From Vibrio parahaemolyticus (GTDB lineage: Bacteria; Pseudomonadota; Gammaproteobacteria; Enterobacterales; Vibrionaceae), in contig NZ_UHIL01000002.1 of the NCBI RefSeq assembly GCF_900460535.1, forward strand, positions 496,001 to 560,000: 64,000 nt of DNA, in the 5' to 3' direction. Within the stretch, counting starts at the first letter, position 1, and each line of letters opens with the position of its first letter. Below are positions 42,915-53,179 of the stretch, piece by piece. The translations under genes and the position numbers were made by a program. Under the pieces are notes generated by a model, which saw nothing but the letters and a program-made list of their open reading frames with translations, did not search any database and was not told the DNA's origin.

Positions 42915-42924
42915 TTGCGACGGG

Positions 42925-43380
42925 CTACAACGCTAGGGTCATAAAGCGGCTATTTGGATCAGGTTGATAGTCGCCAAACGGCTCGCAGTACACGAAGCCA
43001 TGTTTTTCATATAGGCGATGCGCAGGTTCAAAAAATGCCATCGACCCAGTTTCCAAACTTAGACGTTGTATCCCCTGATGTTTCGCTTGCTCAATCACGT
43101 GATTGAGTAAGCGGGATGCCACGCCCTGTTTTCTCGCCGACGGCGTCGTACGCATCGATTTCAACTCTGCGTGACCATCTTCTAGTTGGCTCATTGCCAC
43201 ACATCCCAATAGCTGCTCACCATCCCAGCCCGTCCAAAACGTGATTGAAGGCAGCTTCAACTTGCTTACATCTAACGCATGCACGCTCTCTGGTGGCGAT
43301 GTAGCGTACATGTCCTGTAAATGCTCTTCCAACAACGCAATCACCTGCGGCCGTTCTAAATTGTCGATTTCAATTCTCAT
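42925..43380 (-). CDS. GNAT-family N-acetyltransferase
   Basis: A 151-residue GNAT enzyme. The acetyl-CoA-binding motif is RTTPSARKQGVASRLLNHVIEQAK (Q/RxxGxG/A type), preceded by beta-4 (HAELKSMR) and followed by LSLETGSMAFFEPAHRLYEKHGF. This arrangement is that of the PaiA/YsnE-like group. The substrate is unknown. The gene ends ten bases from the convergent DUF2799 gene. Confidence 0.9.
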   Translation of the reverse strand: MRIEIDNLERPQVIALLEEHLQDMYATSPPESVHALDVSKLKLPSITFWTGWDGEQLLGCVAMSQLEDGHAELKSMRTTPSARKQGVASRLLNHVIEQAKHQGIQRLSLETGSMAFFEPAHRLYEKHGFVYCEPFGDYQPDPNSRFMTLAL

Positions 43381-43405
43381 ATTTCCATCCTTGGTGTTTT
43401 CCTAG

Positions 43406-43876
43406 TTAAAGCGGTTGTCTCATAATGTACTGCGGTCCAACGGGGCCGCCGTGGTAAAGCTCATTGGTATCTTCAAACCCTGATTTTAAATAGCACTGAT
43501 AAGCAGGTATGTTGCGGCAATTCACGGTGAGATAAAGCGCCTCAAACTCGGGATAATGGCGTTTGGCGAAATCGGCAAACTGTTGAATGGCTTGCTTGGC
43601 GATGCCTTTGCCTTGATGACGGTGATCCACCAGCAAAGAACGCACGCCTAAACTGTTTTTCGGGCAAAAATCGTATTTCTCGCTGTAAGCTGCATCAAAT
43701 AGAAAAAAGCCAACCACGTCATCGTCCGCCAGAATCAGATGCGGAAGCTCTGTGGGTTCAAGACGTGTAAGCATTTCACCCACATCCGCGACCGTAAACT
43801 GCGATTGCTCTTCTAGCACGCTAAGTTCGCAAGTTTGTTCATGTCGCTCAGGCGAATACTTTTCAATAGTAATCAT
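43406..43876 (-). CDS. GNAT-family N-acetyltransferase
   Basis: About 156 residues, starting at the ATG at 43876 (AAGGAAG ribosome site) rather than the longer frame from 43963, which would add a non-conserved leader. The CoA-binding motif is LLVDHRHQGKGIAKQAIQQF, preceded by FFLFDAAYSEKYD and followed by LTVNCRNIPAYQCYLKSGFED. It resembles spermine/aminoglycoside-type acetyltransferases but the substrate cannot be assigned. It lies 25 bases upstream of the other GNAT gene on the same strand, so the two may be co-transcribed. Confidence 0.9.
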   Translation of the reverse strand: MITIEKYSPERHEQTCELSVLEEQSQFTVADVGEMLTRLEPTELPHLILADDDVVGFFLFDAAYSEKYDFCPKNSLGVRSLLVDHRHQGKGIAKQAIQQFADFAKRHYPEFEALYLTVNCRNIPAYQCYLKSGFEDTNELYHGGPVGPQYIMRQPL

Positions 43877-44008
43877 AATCTTCCTTGTTGTTTTTATGCT
43901 CAATTCATACAGGGTATGTCGTAAATAGAAATACCTAGTGTCGTATTTCCCACTCGCAGGCAAACGTTTAGCACTCTATTATCCTCGCCATTCGATAGAG
44001 AGGTTTCC

Positions 44009-45199
44009 ATGTCCCGTTTTTTACTTTGTAGTTTTGCACTCGTTTTACTCTACCCTACTGCCATTGATTTGTATCTTGTTGGTTTGCCTCAAATTGCGTC
44101 AGATCTCAACGCCAGTGAATCACAGTTGCATATTGCGTTTTCGATCTATTTAGCTGGCATGGCTACCACCATGTTATTCGCGGGGAAAATTGCAGACTCT
44201 GTGGGACGAAAGCCTGTTGCCGTCGTCGGCGCGATGATCTTTGTGCTCGCATCTTTTCTCGGCGGAATGGCTGAACAGCCAAACACTTTTTTGATTGCTC
44301 GCTTTTGCCAAGGCATCGGGGCTGGATCTTGCTATGTCGTCGCGTTCGCGATTTTACGCGACACGCTAGACGATGAACGCCGCGCGAAAGTATTGTCGAT
44401 GCTCAATGGCATCACCTGTATCATTCCAGTGATCGCACCCGTGATTGGTCACTTGATTATGCTGAAATTTCCTTGGCCGAGTTTGTTTACCACAATGGCA
44501 GGAATGGGCATTCTCGTCAGTGTATTGGCCATTTTTGTTCTCAAGGAATCACTACCCAGCCAACAAGGTGAAGAACAGACAGCGCCAGAGATCCATCAAG
44601 AGACTTTCTTCGAGCGATTTTTTATCAGTAGACTGATCATTACTGCACTTGGAGTGACCACCATCCTGACCTTTGTTAACGCTTCACCAATTGTCGTGAT
44701 GAGCATGCTTGGTTTTGATCGCGGTGGCTATTCTTCCATCATGGCAGGGACTGCGACGATCAGTATGTTGATTTCGTTCTCGGCGCCATTGGCATTGGGG
44801 ATTTTTAAGCAGCGAACCTTAATGATGACCTCTCAAGTATTGCTCGCTTGTGCAGCCATCGTGCTCAGTGCTGCCCATTTCCATGATGGACAATCTCTTT
44901 ACTATGTATTCGGACTTGGGCTGATTTGCGCTGGCTTCGCTTGTGGCTTTGGCGTGGCCATGAGCCAAGCGCTCAGCCCATTCTCTCAACAAGCTGGCGT
45001 GGCGAGCTCACTACTGGGCATTGCTCAAGTTTGTAGTTCAGCGTTCTATATTTGGTTTATGGGTTTCATCGGCGTTAGTGCACTGAATATGTTGGTGTTT
45101 ATCTTAGTGTTAGGTAGCGTAATCAGCCTTGCTCTAATACTATTGATTCCAAAGCCTGTTCACGATACCCATTATGAAGAAATCCCTAGCGCGACTTGA
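44009..45199 (+). CDS. mdtL: Multidrug efflux MFS transporter MdtL
   Basis: A 396-residue, twelve-helix major-facilitator protein that closely follows E. coli Mdt[27 protein letters not shown] at the start, the motif-A loop [45 protein letters not shown], and [29 protein letters not shown]. It is a proton-driven exporter with activity toward chloramphenicol-like drugs in E. coli. Its end overlaps the yidZ-type regulator by 26 bases. Confidence 0.94.
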   Translation: MSRFLLCSFALVLLYPTAIDLYLVGLPQIASDLNASESQLHIAFSIYLAGMATTMLFAGKIADSVGRKPVAVVGAMIFVLASFLGGMAEQPNTFLIARFCQGIGAGSCYVVAFAILRDTLDDERRAKVLSMLNGITCIIPVIAPVIGHLIMLKFPWPSLFTTMAGMGILVSVLAIFVLKESLPSQQGEEQTAPEIHQETFFERFFISRLIITALGVTTILTFVNASPIVVMSMLGFDRGGYSSIMAGTATISMLISFSAPLALGIFKQRTLMMTSQVLLACAAIVLSAAHFHDGQSLYYVFGLGLICAGFACGFGVAMSQALSPFSQQAGVASSLLGIAQVCSSAFYIWFMGFIGVSALNMLVFILVLGSVISLALILLIPKPVHDTHYEEIPSAT

Positions 45200-46142
45200 T
45201 TTAAACTTACTGTTCACTCTGCAATTATTGCTGCAAGAGCAAAGCGTCTCGAAAGCCTCGAAAAAGCTGAACGTTACGCCCTCTACCGTAAGTAAGTCGC
45301 TCAACAAACTTCGTCATTGGTTCGATGATCCTTTGTTTGTCAAAACACCTAAAGGTCTTGCGCCAACGCCTTTGGCGCAAAGCATGGAGCAAGATCTTGC
45401 AGAATGGCTGCAAATTGGCAGCCAGATTGTAGAAAAACGCAGCGATATTACGCCGAAAGGAGTACGTTTTGATATCACGATCGAGTCGCCATTAGTGCTC
45501 ACGGTGCTGGACAGGCTCATCGTCGCTATCCACCAGCGATACCCTGAAGCGAAAGTAAAAACCAGTAACTGGGATTACGATTCACTCGACGCCATCATTC
45601 GAGGCGAGGCGGATATCGGTTTTACCGGCCGAGAAAGTCACCCGAGATCGAAAGAGTCGTTGGATCTTCTGCCGTATTTCTTGGATTTTGAGATTCTATT
45701 TTATGACCTGCCGATGGTGTATTTACATAAAGATCATCCGGCATTACAGCAAGAGTGGAATCTCGAGACCTTTCTGAGCTACCAACACATCAATATTGTT
45801 TGGGAAAAAAGTGAAACTTGGGCGTTGGATGAAGTGTTAACGGAGCTAGGGCGACAACGCTCTATCGGGCTGACGATGTCCAACTTTGAGCAATCCCTTT
45901 TTATGGCTGCGCAGCCGACGCATGGCATGATCACCACCGCGCCGCACTATTGCAAAAGCTACACAGAAAAGCTGCATCTCGATTTGGTGTGCTTGCCAAT
46001 TCCGTTAGACCAAGCTCAACAAGACAAATTACTGATTCCATTTACCATGATTTGGCATAAACGCAATGCGTACAATCCCAAATTGCTATGGTTGAAAAAC
46101 ACCATCAAGTCATTGTTTGAACAACCTCCCCTACCACAGTAA
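45174..46142 (+). CDS. yidZ: LysR-family regulator YidZ
   Basis: A 322-residue LysR protein matching E. coli Yid[68 protein letters not shown], then [30 protein letters not shown] and [16 protein letters not shown]. coli YidZ has been connected to nitric-oxide response. The mdtL-yidZ order is conserved with E. coli, and the 26-base overlap implies co-translation with the exporter. Confidence 0.93.
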   Translation: MKKSLARLDLNLLFTLQLLLQEQSVSKASKKLNVTPSTVSKSLNKLRHWFDDPLFVKTPKGLAPTPLAQSMEQDLAEWLQIGSQIVEKRSDITPKGVRFDITIESPLVLTVLDRLIVAIHQRYPEAKVKTSNWDYDSLDAIIRGEADIGFTGRESHPRSKESLDLLPYFLDFEILFYDLPMVYLHKDHPALQQEWNLETFLSYQHINIVWEKSETWALDEVLTELGRQRSIGLTMSNFEQSLFMAAQPTHGMITTAPHYCKSYTEKLHLDLVCLPIPLDQAQQDKLLIPFTMIWHKRNAYNPKLLWLKNTIKSLFEQPPLPQ

Positions 46143-46283
46143 CACTTAGGCTAAGGTCAGGTTTTCTCTGGTGATTTTTGCTGATTTTCTCGCTCTGACA
46201 GCTATAACTAATCACTTTATCAACTAATGAAAAAGGTCGTTTGACGCTACACTCAGTCCATATTTCTGCGTTAAGGGCCAAGG

Positions 46284-47153
46284 ATGTCGACCTTTTTACT
46301 CACTGCTATTACGATGCTGGCGTTCGCCGCCAATTCATTATTGTGCCGACTTGCATTGGCCGAAGGGTTTATTGATGCAGGAAGCTTCACTCTCGTTCGA
46401 TTGATATCCGGTGCGATTACCTTAATCGCATTGCTTGTCGTGAGAGGTCAGTGGAAAACCGATCGGCCAACTTCTCGCTTTCGCTTTTTTGCTGGCGTTG
46501 CTTTATTTGGTTACGCTGCCCTTTTCTCTTTCGCGTACTTACAACTGGCGACAGGAACCGGTGCTTTGCTTTTGTTTGGTGCCGTGCAACTGACGTTACT
46601 GGCCATCTATTGGTGGCAAGGTGAGCGCTTTCAATTTCTCGAAATCATCGGTATCGGCCTTTCGATTGTTGGCTTTGCTTGGTTAATGTTGCCATCAACC
46701 ACTCGCCCCGATATCAGTTCTGCACTTCTCATGTTGATTTCTGGCGTTTGTTGGGCTGCGTTTACTGCGCTCGGCAAACAAGCGCCTTCTCCAAGTAGTG
46801 GCATCACGTGGGGATTTATCGCTGCATCTATGATTGGCATACTGCTATCGCCATTGATGCTGTCCTCAATCCATCTCTCTTTGAGCGGAATCTTGCTCGC
46901 TATCACGTCTGGCGCCATTGCATCTGGCCTTGGGTATACGCTTTGGTATCAAGTCATGCGCAAGCTATCTTTACTTCAAGCCGCCGTCAGCCAACTTTCC
47001 GTGCCAGCCATTGCTTTGCTGTTAGGTACCGTCGTACTCCACGAGTCTCTTTCACTGCATACACTTTTAACCAGTGGCATCATTCTTGGTGGTATCGCTT
47101 TGGTTTTTTTATCTCGATCCAAAAAAACAAGCAAACAACCGGCAAGCCGATAA
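46284..47153 (+). CDS. EamA/DMT-family transporter
   Basis: A 289-residue ten-helix membrane protein with two EamA repeats (FAANSLLCRLALAEGFIDAGSFTLVRLISGAITLIALLV; ISGVCWAAFTALGKQ; GLGYTLWYQVMRKLSLLQAAVSQLSVPAIALLLG). The YRLSLLQAA-like segment after helix 8 is typical of the amino-acid/metabolite exporter branch. The substrate is unknown. It is monocistronic. The gap 47154-47541 after it contains no convincing gene. Confidence 0.9.
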   Translation: MSTFLLTAITMLAFAANSLLCRLALAEGFIDAGSFTLVRLISGAITLIALLVVRGQWKTDRPTSRFRFFAGVALFGYAALFSFAYLQLATGTGALLLFGAVQLTLLAIYWWQGERFQFLEIIGIGLSIVGFAWLMLPSTTRPDISSALLMLISGVCWAAFTALGKQAPSPSSGITWGFIAASMIGILLSPLMLSSIHLSLSGILLAITSGAIASGLGYTLWYQVMRKLSLLQAAVSQLSVPAIALLLGTVVLHESLSLHTLLTSGIILGGIALVFLSRSKKTSKQPASR

Positions 47154-47308
47154 AAAGTAATAACTTTCCCTCTCAAATACCCATTCATCATCTATGCTTT
47201 TTAAAGCAGCAAAGCTCATTGCAGATGGTACGAGTGGCCTGCTTTAGTATCAGGCGAAGGATATAAGGTGAGAATTGGCTCACACAACACGACGATTTTG
47301 TTTCAAAA

Positions 47309-47323
47309 GTGAGAATCGTCACA
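47309..47323. promoter_or_regulatory. CRP-like site upstream of the FUSC operon
   Basis: GTGA-N6-TCACA matches the CRP core spacing, though the base before GTGA is A instead of T. It is about 220 bases before the FUSC start in a 388-base intergenic region. A second dyad GTGAG-N6-CTCAC lies at 47268-47283. No clear promoter hexamers were placed. Confidence 0.35.
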
Positions 47324-47541
47324 GATCGCGATTTTGCTCGTTTTAGGCGTTTCGTCAATAACGCCAAGGGCTAGCGCGAGATCGAGCCAAATACGCACTT
47401 TGTGTTTTGACAAAGGGTTTACAAAGCACACTTTTTCACCCGCTATATTCCGCCCCCCGAATTTATTCAGAACAAGATTCTGATTATTCACATAAGAAAT
47501 TCATCAACTTATAACGATAAGCCTGAGCAAACTTTGACACT

Positions 47542-49716
47542 ATGAACGACAAAATAAAATTCGCTATTAAAGTATCGCTTAGCCTGACTCTGGCTTATCT
47601 GATCCCGTTTGCCATGGGTTGGCCGCAAGCATCGACGGCCGCAACCACAGTGATGCTGATTGCATCCACAGGCAGTCGTCGTGAATCTCTCGCCAAAGGT
47701 ACCTTACGCGTGTTCGGTACGTTGGTTGGCGCCGTCGTTGGCTTGTTACTGGTGGGATTGTTTGCTCAAGACCGCTTGCTGTACATGCTGAGCGTGTCGG
47801 TTGTGGTCTCTTTCATTTTTTACTTCCGTAATGCCTACCAAAAAGATCCAACGCTACTCATGCTGACCGGCGTCATGACGCTGATGATGTCCAATGGCGG
47901 TGACGCAGAAGGTGCGTTTCTTTATGGCGTTGACCGCGCTTATATGACGGTGTTTGGGGTGGTGGTTTACACACTCGTGGGGACTTTCTTATTCCCGACC
48001 AAAACAGAACAAAACCTAAGACAGCTCATCGAACAACTCAACCAAGCACAACGCGCGTTGTTCACCGCTGTCTTGCAAAATTTCGAGCAAAAATCGGCGA
48101 GGCAAGTCTCTCCTCAAGAAGAGGGAGAAGAAAATCTAGAAGCTGAAGAGCCACAACCTAACGTGGATTCTCTTATCGAACAGATGTTTGCCGCCCAAAA
48201 TGCGCTCGAACAGCGTTTTTCCACAGTCAGTGTGGAATGCAGCGACGTGTCGGCCTACATGAAAGAGTGGCGCTTGGCGGTTCATTTGAACAAGCAAGTA
48301 ACGCAACAATTGACCGTCGCGGCACACAGCCACTTTAGCCACCAGCAAGACCGTGAAAGCATCAGCAACTTTGATCAAGCCGTTGCGGAAATTGACGCGC
48401 TATTTGATACCTGCCAACAGGTCTGGGACGAAAAAGAGCCCGCTTTTCGTGCTCAAGAGTTCAAAGTCGAATACAACCAAGCGTTACTTGAAGACGCAGC
48501 GCACCTAGAGAAAGGCTCTGCGCTTATGCTGGGGCACCTCTTGGGGCTCATGCATCAAAACTTGTCACGTTTAGCGGAGAGCATTAGCTGCATTGACTCT
48601 GTGACGAACAATGTCTCCTTTGACGTGCCGCTGCCGAAACCGAAAGGCAAGTTTCTATGGTGGGACGCAGAAAACTTTAAAACCGCGGTCAAAACCTTTG
48701 TCACTTATTGGGTTGCAGGACTGATTTGGATTTATTTCAATCCACCAGGCGGCTACTCGTTCGTGGTCTTCTCGACCATGTTTATGTCTTTGCTATCGTT
48801 CGTGCCTGTGCACCCGATTTTGTTGCTTGTGCTGTTCACTTTCGGCTTTTTGTTCGCGGTGCCTTCTTACGTCTTCATTCTTCCCCAATTGGATCTCGGG
48901 TTAGAGCTTGGCCTATTCATCTTTATCTACACCTTTATCGGCTTTTATCTGTTCAACGGGCCAGTGACGATTTTCTACATGGTGGGCTTGTTTGTTCTCG
49001 GTTTAGATAACAACATGTTCTATCACTTCGGGATCCTCATGACGATCATGCTGCTGTTCTACATGGTGGTGTTCATGATCATTTTCGCGCACTACTTCCC
49101 GTTTAGCTCACGACCAGAACACCTCTTTTTGACCATAAAAGAGCGCTATTTTAGGCACACTCGGGATCTGTTTGACTCCTATCAGAAGCAATCCAGCTCT
49201 ATTATTACGCCGCTCAAACGGGCCTTGCACTTGGTGACGCTCAACGTTTCATCGAAAAAGCTCAAGGTGTGGGGGTCGAAAATCAACCACAAACACTTTG
49301 ACAAAACCACGCCAGAAGCGATTGGCGCGTTTAGCAAAGCGTGTGATGTACTCAGTAATCACATCAACATCTTAATGGCCGCCGAGAAAAAGTTGATGAC
49401 CAATCCGCTGATCACTCAGCTTCGCCAACAACACCGCGATTCCATCATTCCTTTGATGGCGGGCGCTTTAGCCAGCCACCAAGCAACACAAGAACTCGAC
49501 TCCGTATTCGACCAATACAGTCAGGATTACCAAACATTCGAAGATAAACTGGAAGATTTTTTTAGTGAGTTGGATTTATCTGACTACGCTTATTCTGAGA
49601 TAGCCGGTTTTTATATCTTGCTGAATTTAAAACGGAACGTGTTCGAAGCAATCAAGCATTGCAAGCAAACCTACGAGGATATCGATTGGGTGAACTTACA
49701 ACAGAAGCGGTTTTAA
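47542..49716 (+). CDS. FUSC-family inner-membrane efflux protein (AaeB-like)
   Basis: A 724-residue protein with the two-part FUSC layout: an N-terminal set of about six helices (IKFAIKVSLSLTLAYLIPFAMGWPQASTAATTVMLIA, SLAKGTLRVFGTLVGAVVG), a cytoplasmic helical region, and a second membrane set near residues 395-530. A long C-terminal cytoplasmic helical domain closes it. Relatives such as AaeB export aromatic acids together with an HlyD-type partner. Here the partner proteins follow directly: outer-membrane factor, DUF1656 and fusion protein, giving a complete tripartite exporter. The substrate cannot be told from sequence. Confidence 0.9.
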   Translation: MNDKIKFAIKVSLSLTLAYLIPFAMGWPQASTAATTVMLIASTGSRRESLAKGTLRVFGTLVGAVVGLLLVGLFAQDRLLYMLSVSVVVSFIFYFRNAYQKDPTLLMLTGVMTLMMSNGGDAEGAFLYGVDRAYMTVFGVVVYTLVGTFLFPTKTEQNLRQLIEQLNQAQRALFTAVLQNFEQKSARQVSPQEEGEENLEAEEPQPNVDSLIEQMFAAQNALEQRFSTVSVECSDVSAYMKEWRLAVHLNKQVTQQLTVAAHSHFSHQQDRESISNFDQAVAEIDALFDTCQQVWDEKEPAFRAQEFKVEYNQALLEDAAHLEKGSALMLGHLLGLMHQNLSRLAESISCIDSVTNNVSFDVPLPKPKGKFLWWDAENFKTAVKTFVTYWVAGLIWIYFNPPGGYSFVVFSTMFMSLLSFVPVHPILLLVLFTFGFLFAVPSYVFILPQLDLGLELGLFIFIYTFIGFYLFNGPVTIFYMVGLFVLGLDNNMFYHFGILMTIMLLFYMVVFMIIFAHYFPFSSRPEHLFLTIKERYFRHTRDLFDSYQKQSSSIITPLKRALHLVTLNVSSKKLKVWGSKINHKHFDKTTPEAIGAFSKACDVLSNHINILMAAEKKLMTNPLITQLRQQHRDSIIPLMAGALASHQATQELDSVFDQYSQDYQTFEDKLEDFFSELDLSDYAYSEIAGFYILLNLKRNVFEAIKHCKQTYEDIDWVNLQQKRF

Positions 49717-49726
49717 AGGTGGGGAT

Positions 49727-51370
49727 ATGATGCTTCCAAAACTAACCAAACCAAGCCTCGCCATACTTTCCCTGCTCGGGCTCAGTGCGTGTACCACTGT
49801 GGGGCCAGACTATGTCCACCCACCGCAAACGCCATTACCAAGCGATTGGTCGGTGCAAAAAGCCGCCAAAGATACGCAGCAATCCGAGCAACAATTACAA
49901 CAGTGGTGGCAGCAGTTTAACGACCCGACGCTCAATCAATTAGTCGAGTTGGCGAATGAGCAAAACCTAGACATAGAAGCCGCGGGGCTGCGCATTGTTC
50001 AAGCGCGTTCATTACTTGGCATTTCGACCGGCTTGCAATACCCGCAAGTTCAAACCGTGTCAGGAAATCTAGCGCGTGCCTACGTGAATGATCAGGGGGT
50101 AAACAACGCCGCTCTGTCGTTTGATGCTGCGTGGGAAATGGATATTTGGGGCAAATACGCTCGTGGTATCGAATCTGCAGAAGCTGGTTATTACGCATCC
50201 ATCGCGTCGTATCACGACATCATGGTCACCATCACAGCTGAGGTGGCGCGCAATTACATCAACTATCGCACATTCCAAGAACGTATTTTGCTTTCTCGCC
50301 GCAATATCGAGATTCAAGAACGCGTTGTGCACATCACCCAAGTTCAGTTTGATTCCGGCAACGTAACAGAGCTAGACGTACAGCAAGCGAAAAACCAGCT
50401 TTACACCACAAAAGCCGCGCAACCAAGCCTCGAAGTCGCGATGAAGCAGTCGCGCACGGCACTGGCTTTACTGTTGGGTGTACTGCCTGAAGAAGTAGAG
50501 AAATTGCTGCAATCGGACGGTTTGACGCAGCAAATTGCTGATTATGAAGCGCAGTTCAAATCGACAGGCAGAAAATCGGCGCTATCGGGCACCGACGAGC
50601 ACTCCATTGTGCCGCGTCCACCGCTGTTGGATACGCAAGTGGACGCGAACTTAGTGATGCGACGTCCGGATTTGCAAGTCTCTGAGATGCAAGCTCGCGC
50701 GCAAAGTGCGCAGATTGGCGTGGCGGAAACGGCTCTGTACCCAAGCTTTTCATTGTTCGGCTCCATCGGTATCGACAGTACGGTTCCCGACGGCAGCAGT
50801 TTCAGTTTTAGCGATTCGCTCACCATGGTGGTTGGCCCAACGTTCAGTTGGAACATTTTCCAATACGGACGCGTGAAAAATAACATTCGTTTCGAAGATG
50901 CTCGTTTCCAAGAAACGCTGACCAACTACAACAAAAAAGTGCTGCAAGCCGTGAACGAAGTGACCAATGCGATCGAAGCGTATGACCTGTATTTGCAGCA
51001 AAAAGATTTACGTTTGCAATCGGTCAACTCTTCCATTCGTGCGTTCAACATCTCCATGACGCAGTACGAAAACGGCCAAATTTCTTTTGAGCGACTGCTC
51101 AACTCAGTCGAAAAAATGACCCGCGCGGAAGACAGTTACGCGCAAATTAAAGGCAATGTCGCGAACCAAGTAATAGCGCTGTACAAAGCGTTGGGCGGCG
51201 GCTGGCAGGCACAAACGGGGAAACCATTCCTTGAAGAATCCATCGCCAAGCAGATGCAAGATCGTACCGATTGGGACGGTTATCTGGATGAAGAAAACCG
51301 CACGTTGCCACCTTTGCCTATCGAAACACCGACGGAAAACGGCGATAAGAACAAAACGGAGGATCTCTAA
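49727..51370 (+). CDS. NodT-family outer-membrane efflux lipoprotein
   Basis: A 547-residue TolC-like channel with a lipobox (LLGLSACTTVGPDYVHP, the NodT signature) and two outer-membrane-efflux repeats (WWQQFNDPTLNQLVELANEQNLDIEAA; MRRPDLQVSEMQARAQSAQIGVAETALYPSFSL). It gives the outer-membrane exit of the tripartite pump. An unusual feature is an extra proline/acid-rich tail after the second repeat (DGYLDEENRTLPPLPIETP). It overlaps the following DUF1656 gene by one base. Confidence 0.93.
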   Translation: MMLPKLTKPSLAILSLLGLSACTTVGPDYVHPPQTPLPSDWSVQKAAKDTQQSEQQLQQWWQQFNDPTLNQLVELANEQNLDIEAAGLRIVQARSLLGISTGLQYPQVQTVSGNLARAYVNDQGVNNAALSFDAAWEMDIWGKYARGIESAEAGYYASIASYHDIMVTITAEVARNYINYRTFQERILLSRRNIEIQERVVHITQVQFDSGNVTELDVQQAKNQLYTTKAAQPSLEVAMKQSRTALALLLGVLPEEVEKLLQSDGLTQQIADYEAQFKSTGRKSALSGTDEHSIVPRPPLLDTQVDANLVMRRPDLQVSEMQARAQSAQIGVAETALYPSFSLFGSIGIDSTVPDGSSFSFSDSLTMVVGPTFSWNIFQYGRVKNNIRFEDARFQETLTNYNKKVLQAVNEVTNAIEAYDLYLQQKDLRLQSVNSSIRAFNISMTQYENGQISFERLLNSVEKMTRAEDSYAQIKGNVANQVIALYKALGGGWQAQTGKPFLEESIAKQMQDRTDWDGYLDEENRTLPPLPIETPTENGDKNKTEDL

Positions 51371-51573
51371 TGCCTCATGAACTCTCTTGGGGAGACATTT
51401 ATTTTTCTCCCACGCTACTGGTGCTCTTTCTCGCCGTCACGGCAACGTGGATAACGGTGATGATATTGAACAAGACACGTTTGTCTCGCTTCATCGCTTT
51501 TCCGTCTCTGACGTTTATTGCCATCATGGTAGGTTATGTTGTGGCCATTGACAGCTTTTATATTCAATTTTAG
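51370..51573 (+). CDS. DUF1656-family small membrane protein
   Basis: A 67-residue protein with two membrane helices and the DUF1656 start pattern ELSWGDIYFSPTLLVLFLAV. Members are almost always encoded between an FUSC or outer-membrane gene and an HlyD-type fusion protein, as here (AaeX is the E. coli example). Its exact role in the pump is unknown. Confidence 0.92.
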   Translation: MPHELSWGDIYFSPTLLVLFLAVTATWITVMILNKTRLSRFIAFPSLTFIAIMVGYVVAIDSFYIQF

Positions 51574-51585
51574 GTGCCAAACAAG

Positions 51586-52476
51586 ATGAAAAAACTATTC
51601 GTAATCGCACTCAATCTTGTCATTCTTGGTGGCGCAGCTTGGCTCGGCTATCAAAAATTTGAAGAGTATTTTAATAACCCATGGACACGCGATGGCCAAG
51701 TACGCGCGAACGTCATCAAGGTCGCACCGCGAGTGTCTGGCCCAATTGTGAATGTTTCGGTGCAAGACAACCAAGAAGTGAAAACGGGCGATTTACTGTT
51801 CGAAATCGACCCAACCACTTACGAAGTCGCACTATCTCAAGCCGAAGTGGCGTTGGAAAAATCCATCGTGAGCTCTCGCGGTAAAAAAATCGAATACGAT
51901 CGCCTTAAAGACATTCGTGCGAAAGACCGCGGCGCTGTTTCTCACAAGGATCTGATTCGTCGTGAAATCGCTTACGAAGAATCGCTACTGCAAATCAAAT
52001 CTGCAGAAGAGCAATTAAAGTCAGCGCGCCTTAACCTCAGTTTCACCAAAGTTTATGCGACCGTCGATGGTTTTGTGTCTAACCTCGATATTCGAAACGG
52101 TACACAAGCGGTCGCAAACCAACCGCTGCTCGCACTGATCGACAAAAACAGTTTCTGGGTATTTGGCTTCTTCCGCGAAAACCAACTCGCGCAAATCGAA
52201 CCGGGTAGCCAAGCACGTGTCACCTTGATGTCTCACCCAGACACGCCTATCGACGCGACCGTTGACTCTATCGGTTGGGGTATTGCGCCAAAAGACGGCA
52301 CGGTCGGTTACAACCTTCTTCCAAACGTGAACCCTGTTTTTCAGTGGATTCGCTTAGCACAACGTATTCCGGTACGAATCTCCATCCAAGAGCTTCCTGA
52401 AGATGTTGATCTTCGATTCGGGCTTTCTGCGTCCATTATGGTGATGAAAGATTCATCGGCAGAAAATGAACAGTAA
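51586..52476 (+). CDS. HlyD/AaeA-type membrane fusion protein
   Basis: About 296 residues, starting at the ATG at 51586 (TAGGTG upstream); a GTG at 51574 is the alternative. One N-terminal membrane helix is followed by the barrel-sandwich/lipoyl half-motifs (WTRDGQVRANVIKVAPRVSGPIVNVSVQDNQEVKTGDLLFEIDP and VYATVDGFVSNLDIRNGTQAVANQPLLALID), an alpha hairpin between them, and a C-terminal beta-barrel. It bridges the FUSC protein and the NodT channel. Confidence 0.94.
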   Translation: MKKLFVIALNLVILGGAAWLGYQKFEEYFNNPWTRDGQVRANVIKVAPRVSGPIVNVSVQDNQEVKTGDLLFEIDPTTYEVALSQAEVALEKSIVSSRGKKIEYDRLKDIRAKDRGAVSHKDLIRREIAYEESLLQIKSAEEQLKSARLNLSFTKVYATVDGFVSNLDIRNGTQAVANQPLLALIDKNSFWVFGFFRENQLAQIEPGSQARVTLMSHPDTPIDATVDSIGWGIAPKDGTVGYNLLPNVNPVFQWIRLAQRIPVRISIQELPEDVDLRFGLSASIMVMKDSSAENEQ

Positions 52477-52492
52477 CTAAGTGAGAAGAACC

Positions 52493-53179
52493 ATGGTCAT
52501 TGGTAAAAAACTCAAAAACATTAATGAAGAAAACAACTTCTTCTATCTAACCTTAGCGCTGGTGATTTTGTTGCTAGGGAGTGCGATGGCACAAGTGGTG
52601 GGTGAAGGGACGATTGAACACATACTGCAGGCGTTCACGGTTCTCACGTTCATTGTCTGTTTTGCCAGCCTTCGCTTTGACAAAACGTGGTCTCGATTCC
52701 TCTATACCCTGTTTGGTGTTTGGGTACTGGTGATTGTGATCAAGACCGTTTTTAACATCCGCGAGATGAATGTGGTGATGCTTGCTCTCACCTTCGCGTT
52801 CTTTTTCGGCACTTTTAAATCCATCGCAAGACAGATTCTTTTCACTGGCCACGTCAACAGCAACAAAGTGATTGGCTCGGTCGCGCTTTTCTTGCTGCTT
52901 GGTCTGATGTGGGCGATTGCCTACCTCATTCTGCTTGAGTTCTCGCCTGAAGCCTTTACCGGTATGGAAGCGATTTCTTGGGGGCAGAACTTCTCCAATG
53001 CGGCGTATTTCAGTTTCGTCACCTTAACCACGCTCGGTTATGGCGACATCAGCCCTCTAACGCCACTGGCTCAAGTCGTGGTGTATTTAGAGGCCATTAC
53101 AGGTGTGTTTTATATGGCGATTGTTGTTTCAAGTCTCGTCAGTTCCAACATTGATCATCAGGTAAACAAAAATGGATAA
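52493..53179 (+). CDS. Potassium-channel-like membrane protein
   Basis: About 228 residues from the ATG at 52493 (GAGAAG upstream); a GTG at 52481 is the alternative. There are six predicted helices with a pore loop between the last two carrying the K+ selectivity filter TLGYGD (FVTLTTLGYGDISPL). The fourth helix lacks the regular Arg pattern of voltage sensors and there is no RCK/TrkA-N domain, so gating is unclear. It is embedded in the efflux operon, 16 bases after the fusion protein, and overlaps the AI-2E-family gene by eight bases. Confidence 0.87.
   Translation: MVIGKKLKNINEENNFFYLTLALVILLLGSAMAQVVGEGTIEHILQAFTVLTFIVCFASLRFDKTWSRFLYTLFGVWVLVIVIKTVFNIREMNVVMLALTFAFFFGTFKSIARQILFTGHVNSNKVIGSVALFLLLGLMWAIAYLILLEFSPEAFTGMEAISWGQNFSNAAYFSFVTLTTLGYGDISPLTPLAQVVVYLEAITGVFYMAIVVSSLVSSNIDHQVNKNG

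Noticed and set aside
47303..47491. A 62-codon minus-strand reading frame in the gap before the FUSC operon
   Set aside because: No ribosome site, no recognisable family, and it overlaps likely promoter sequence for the divergent direction.
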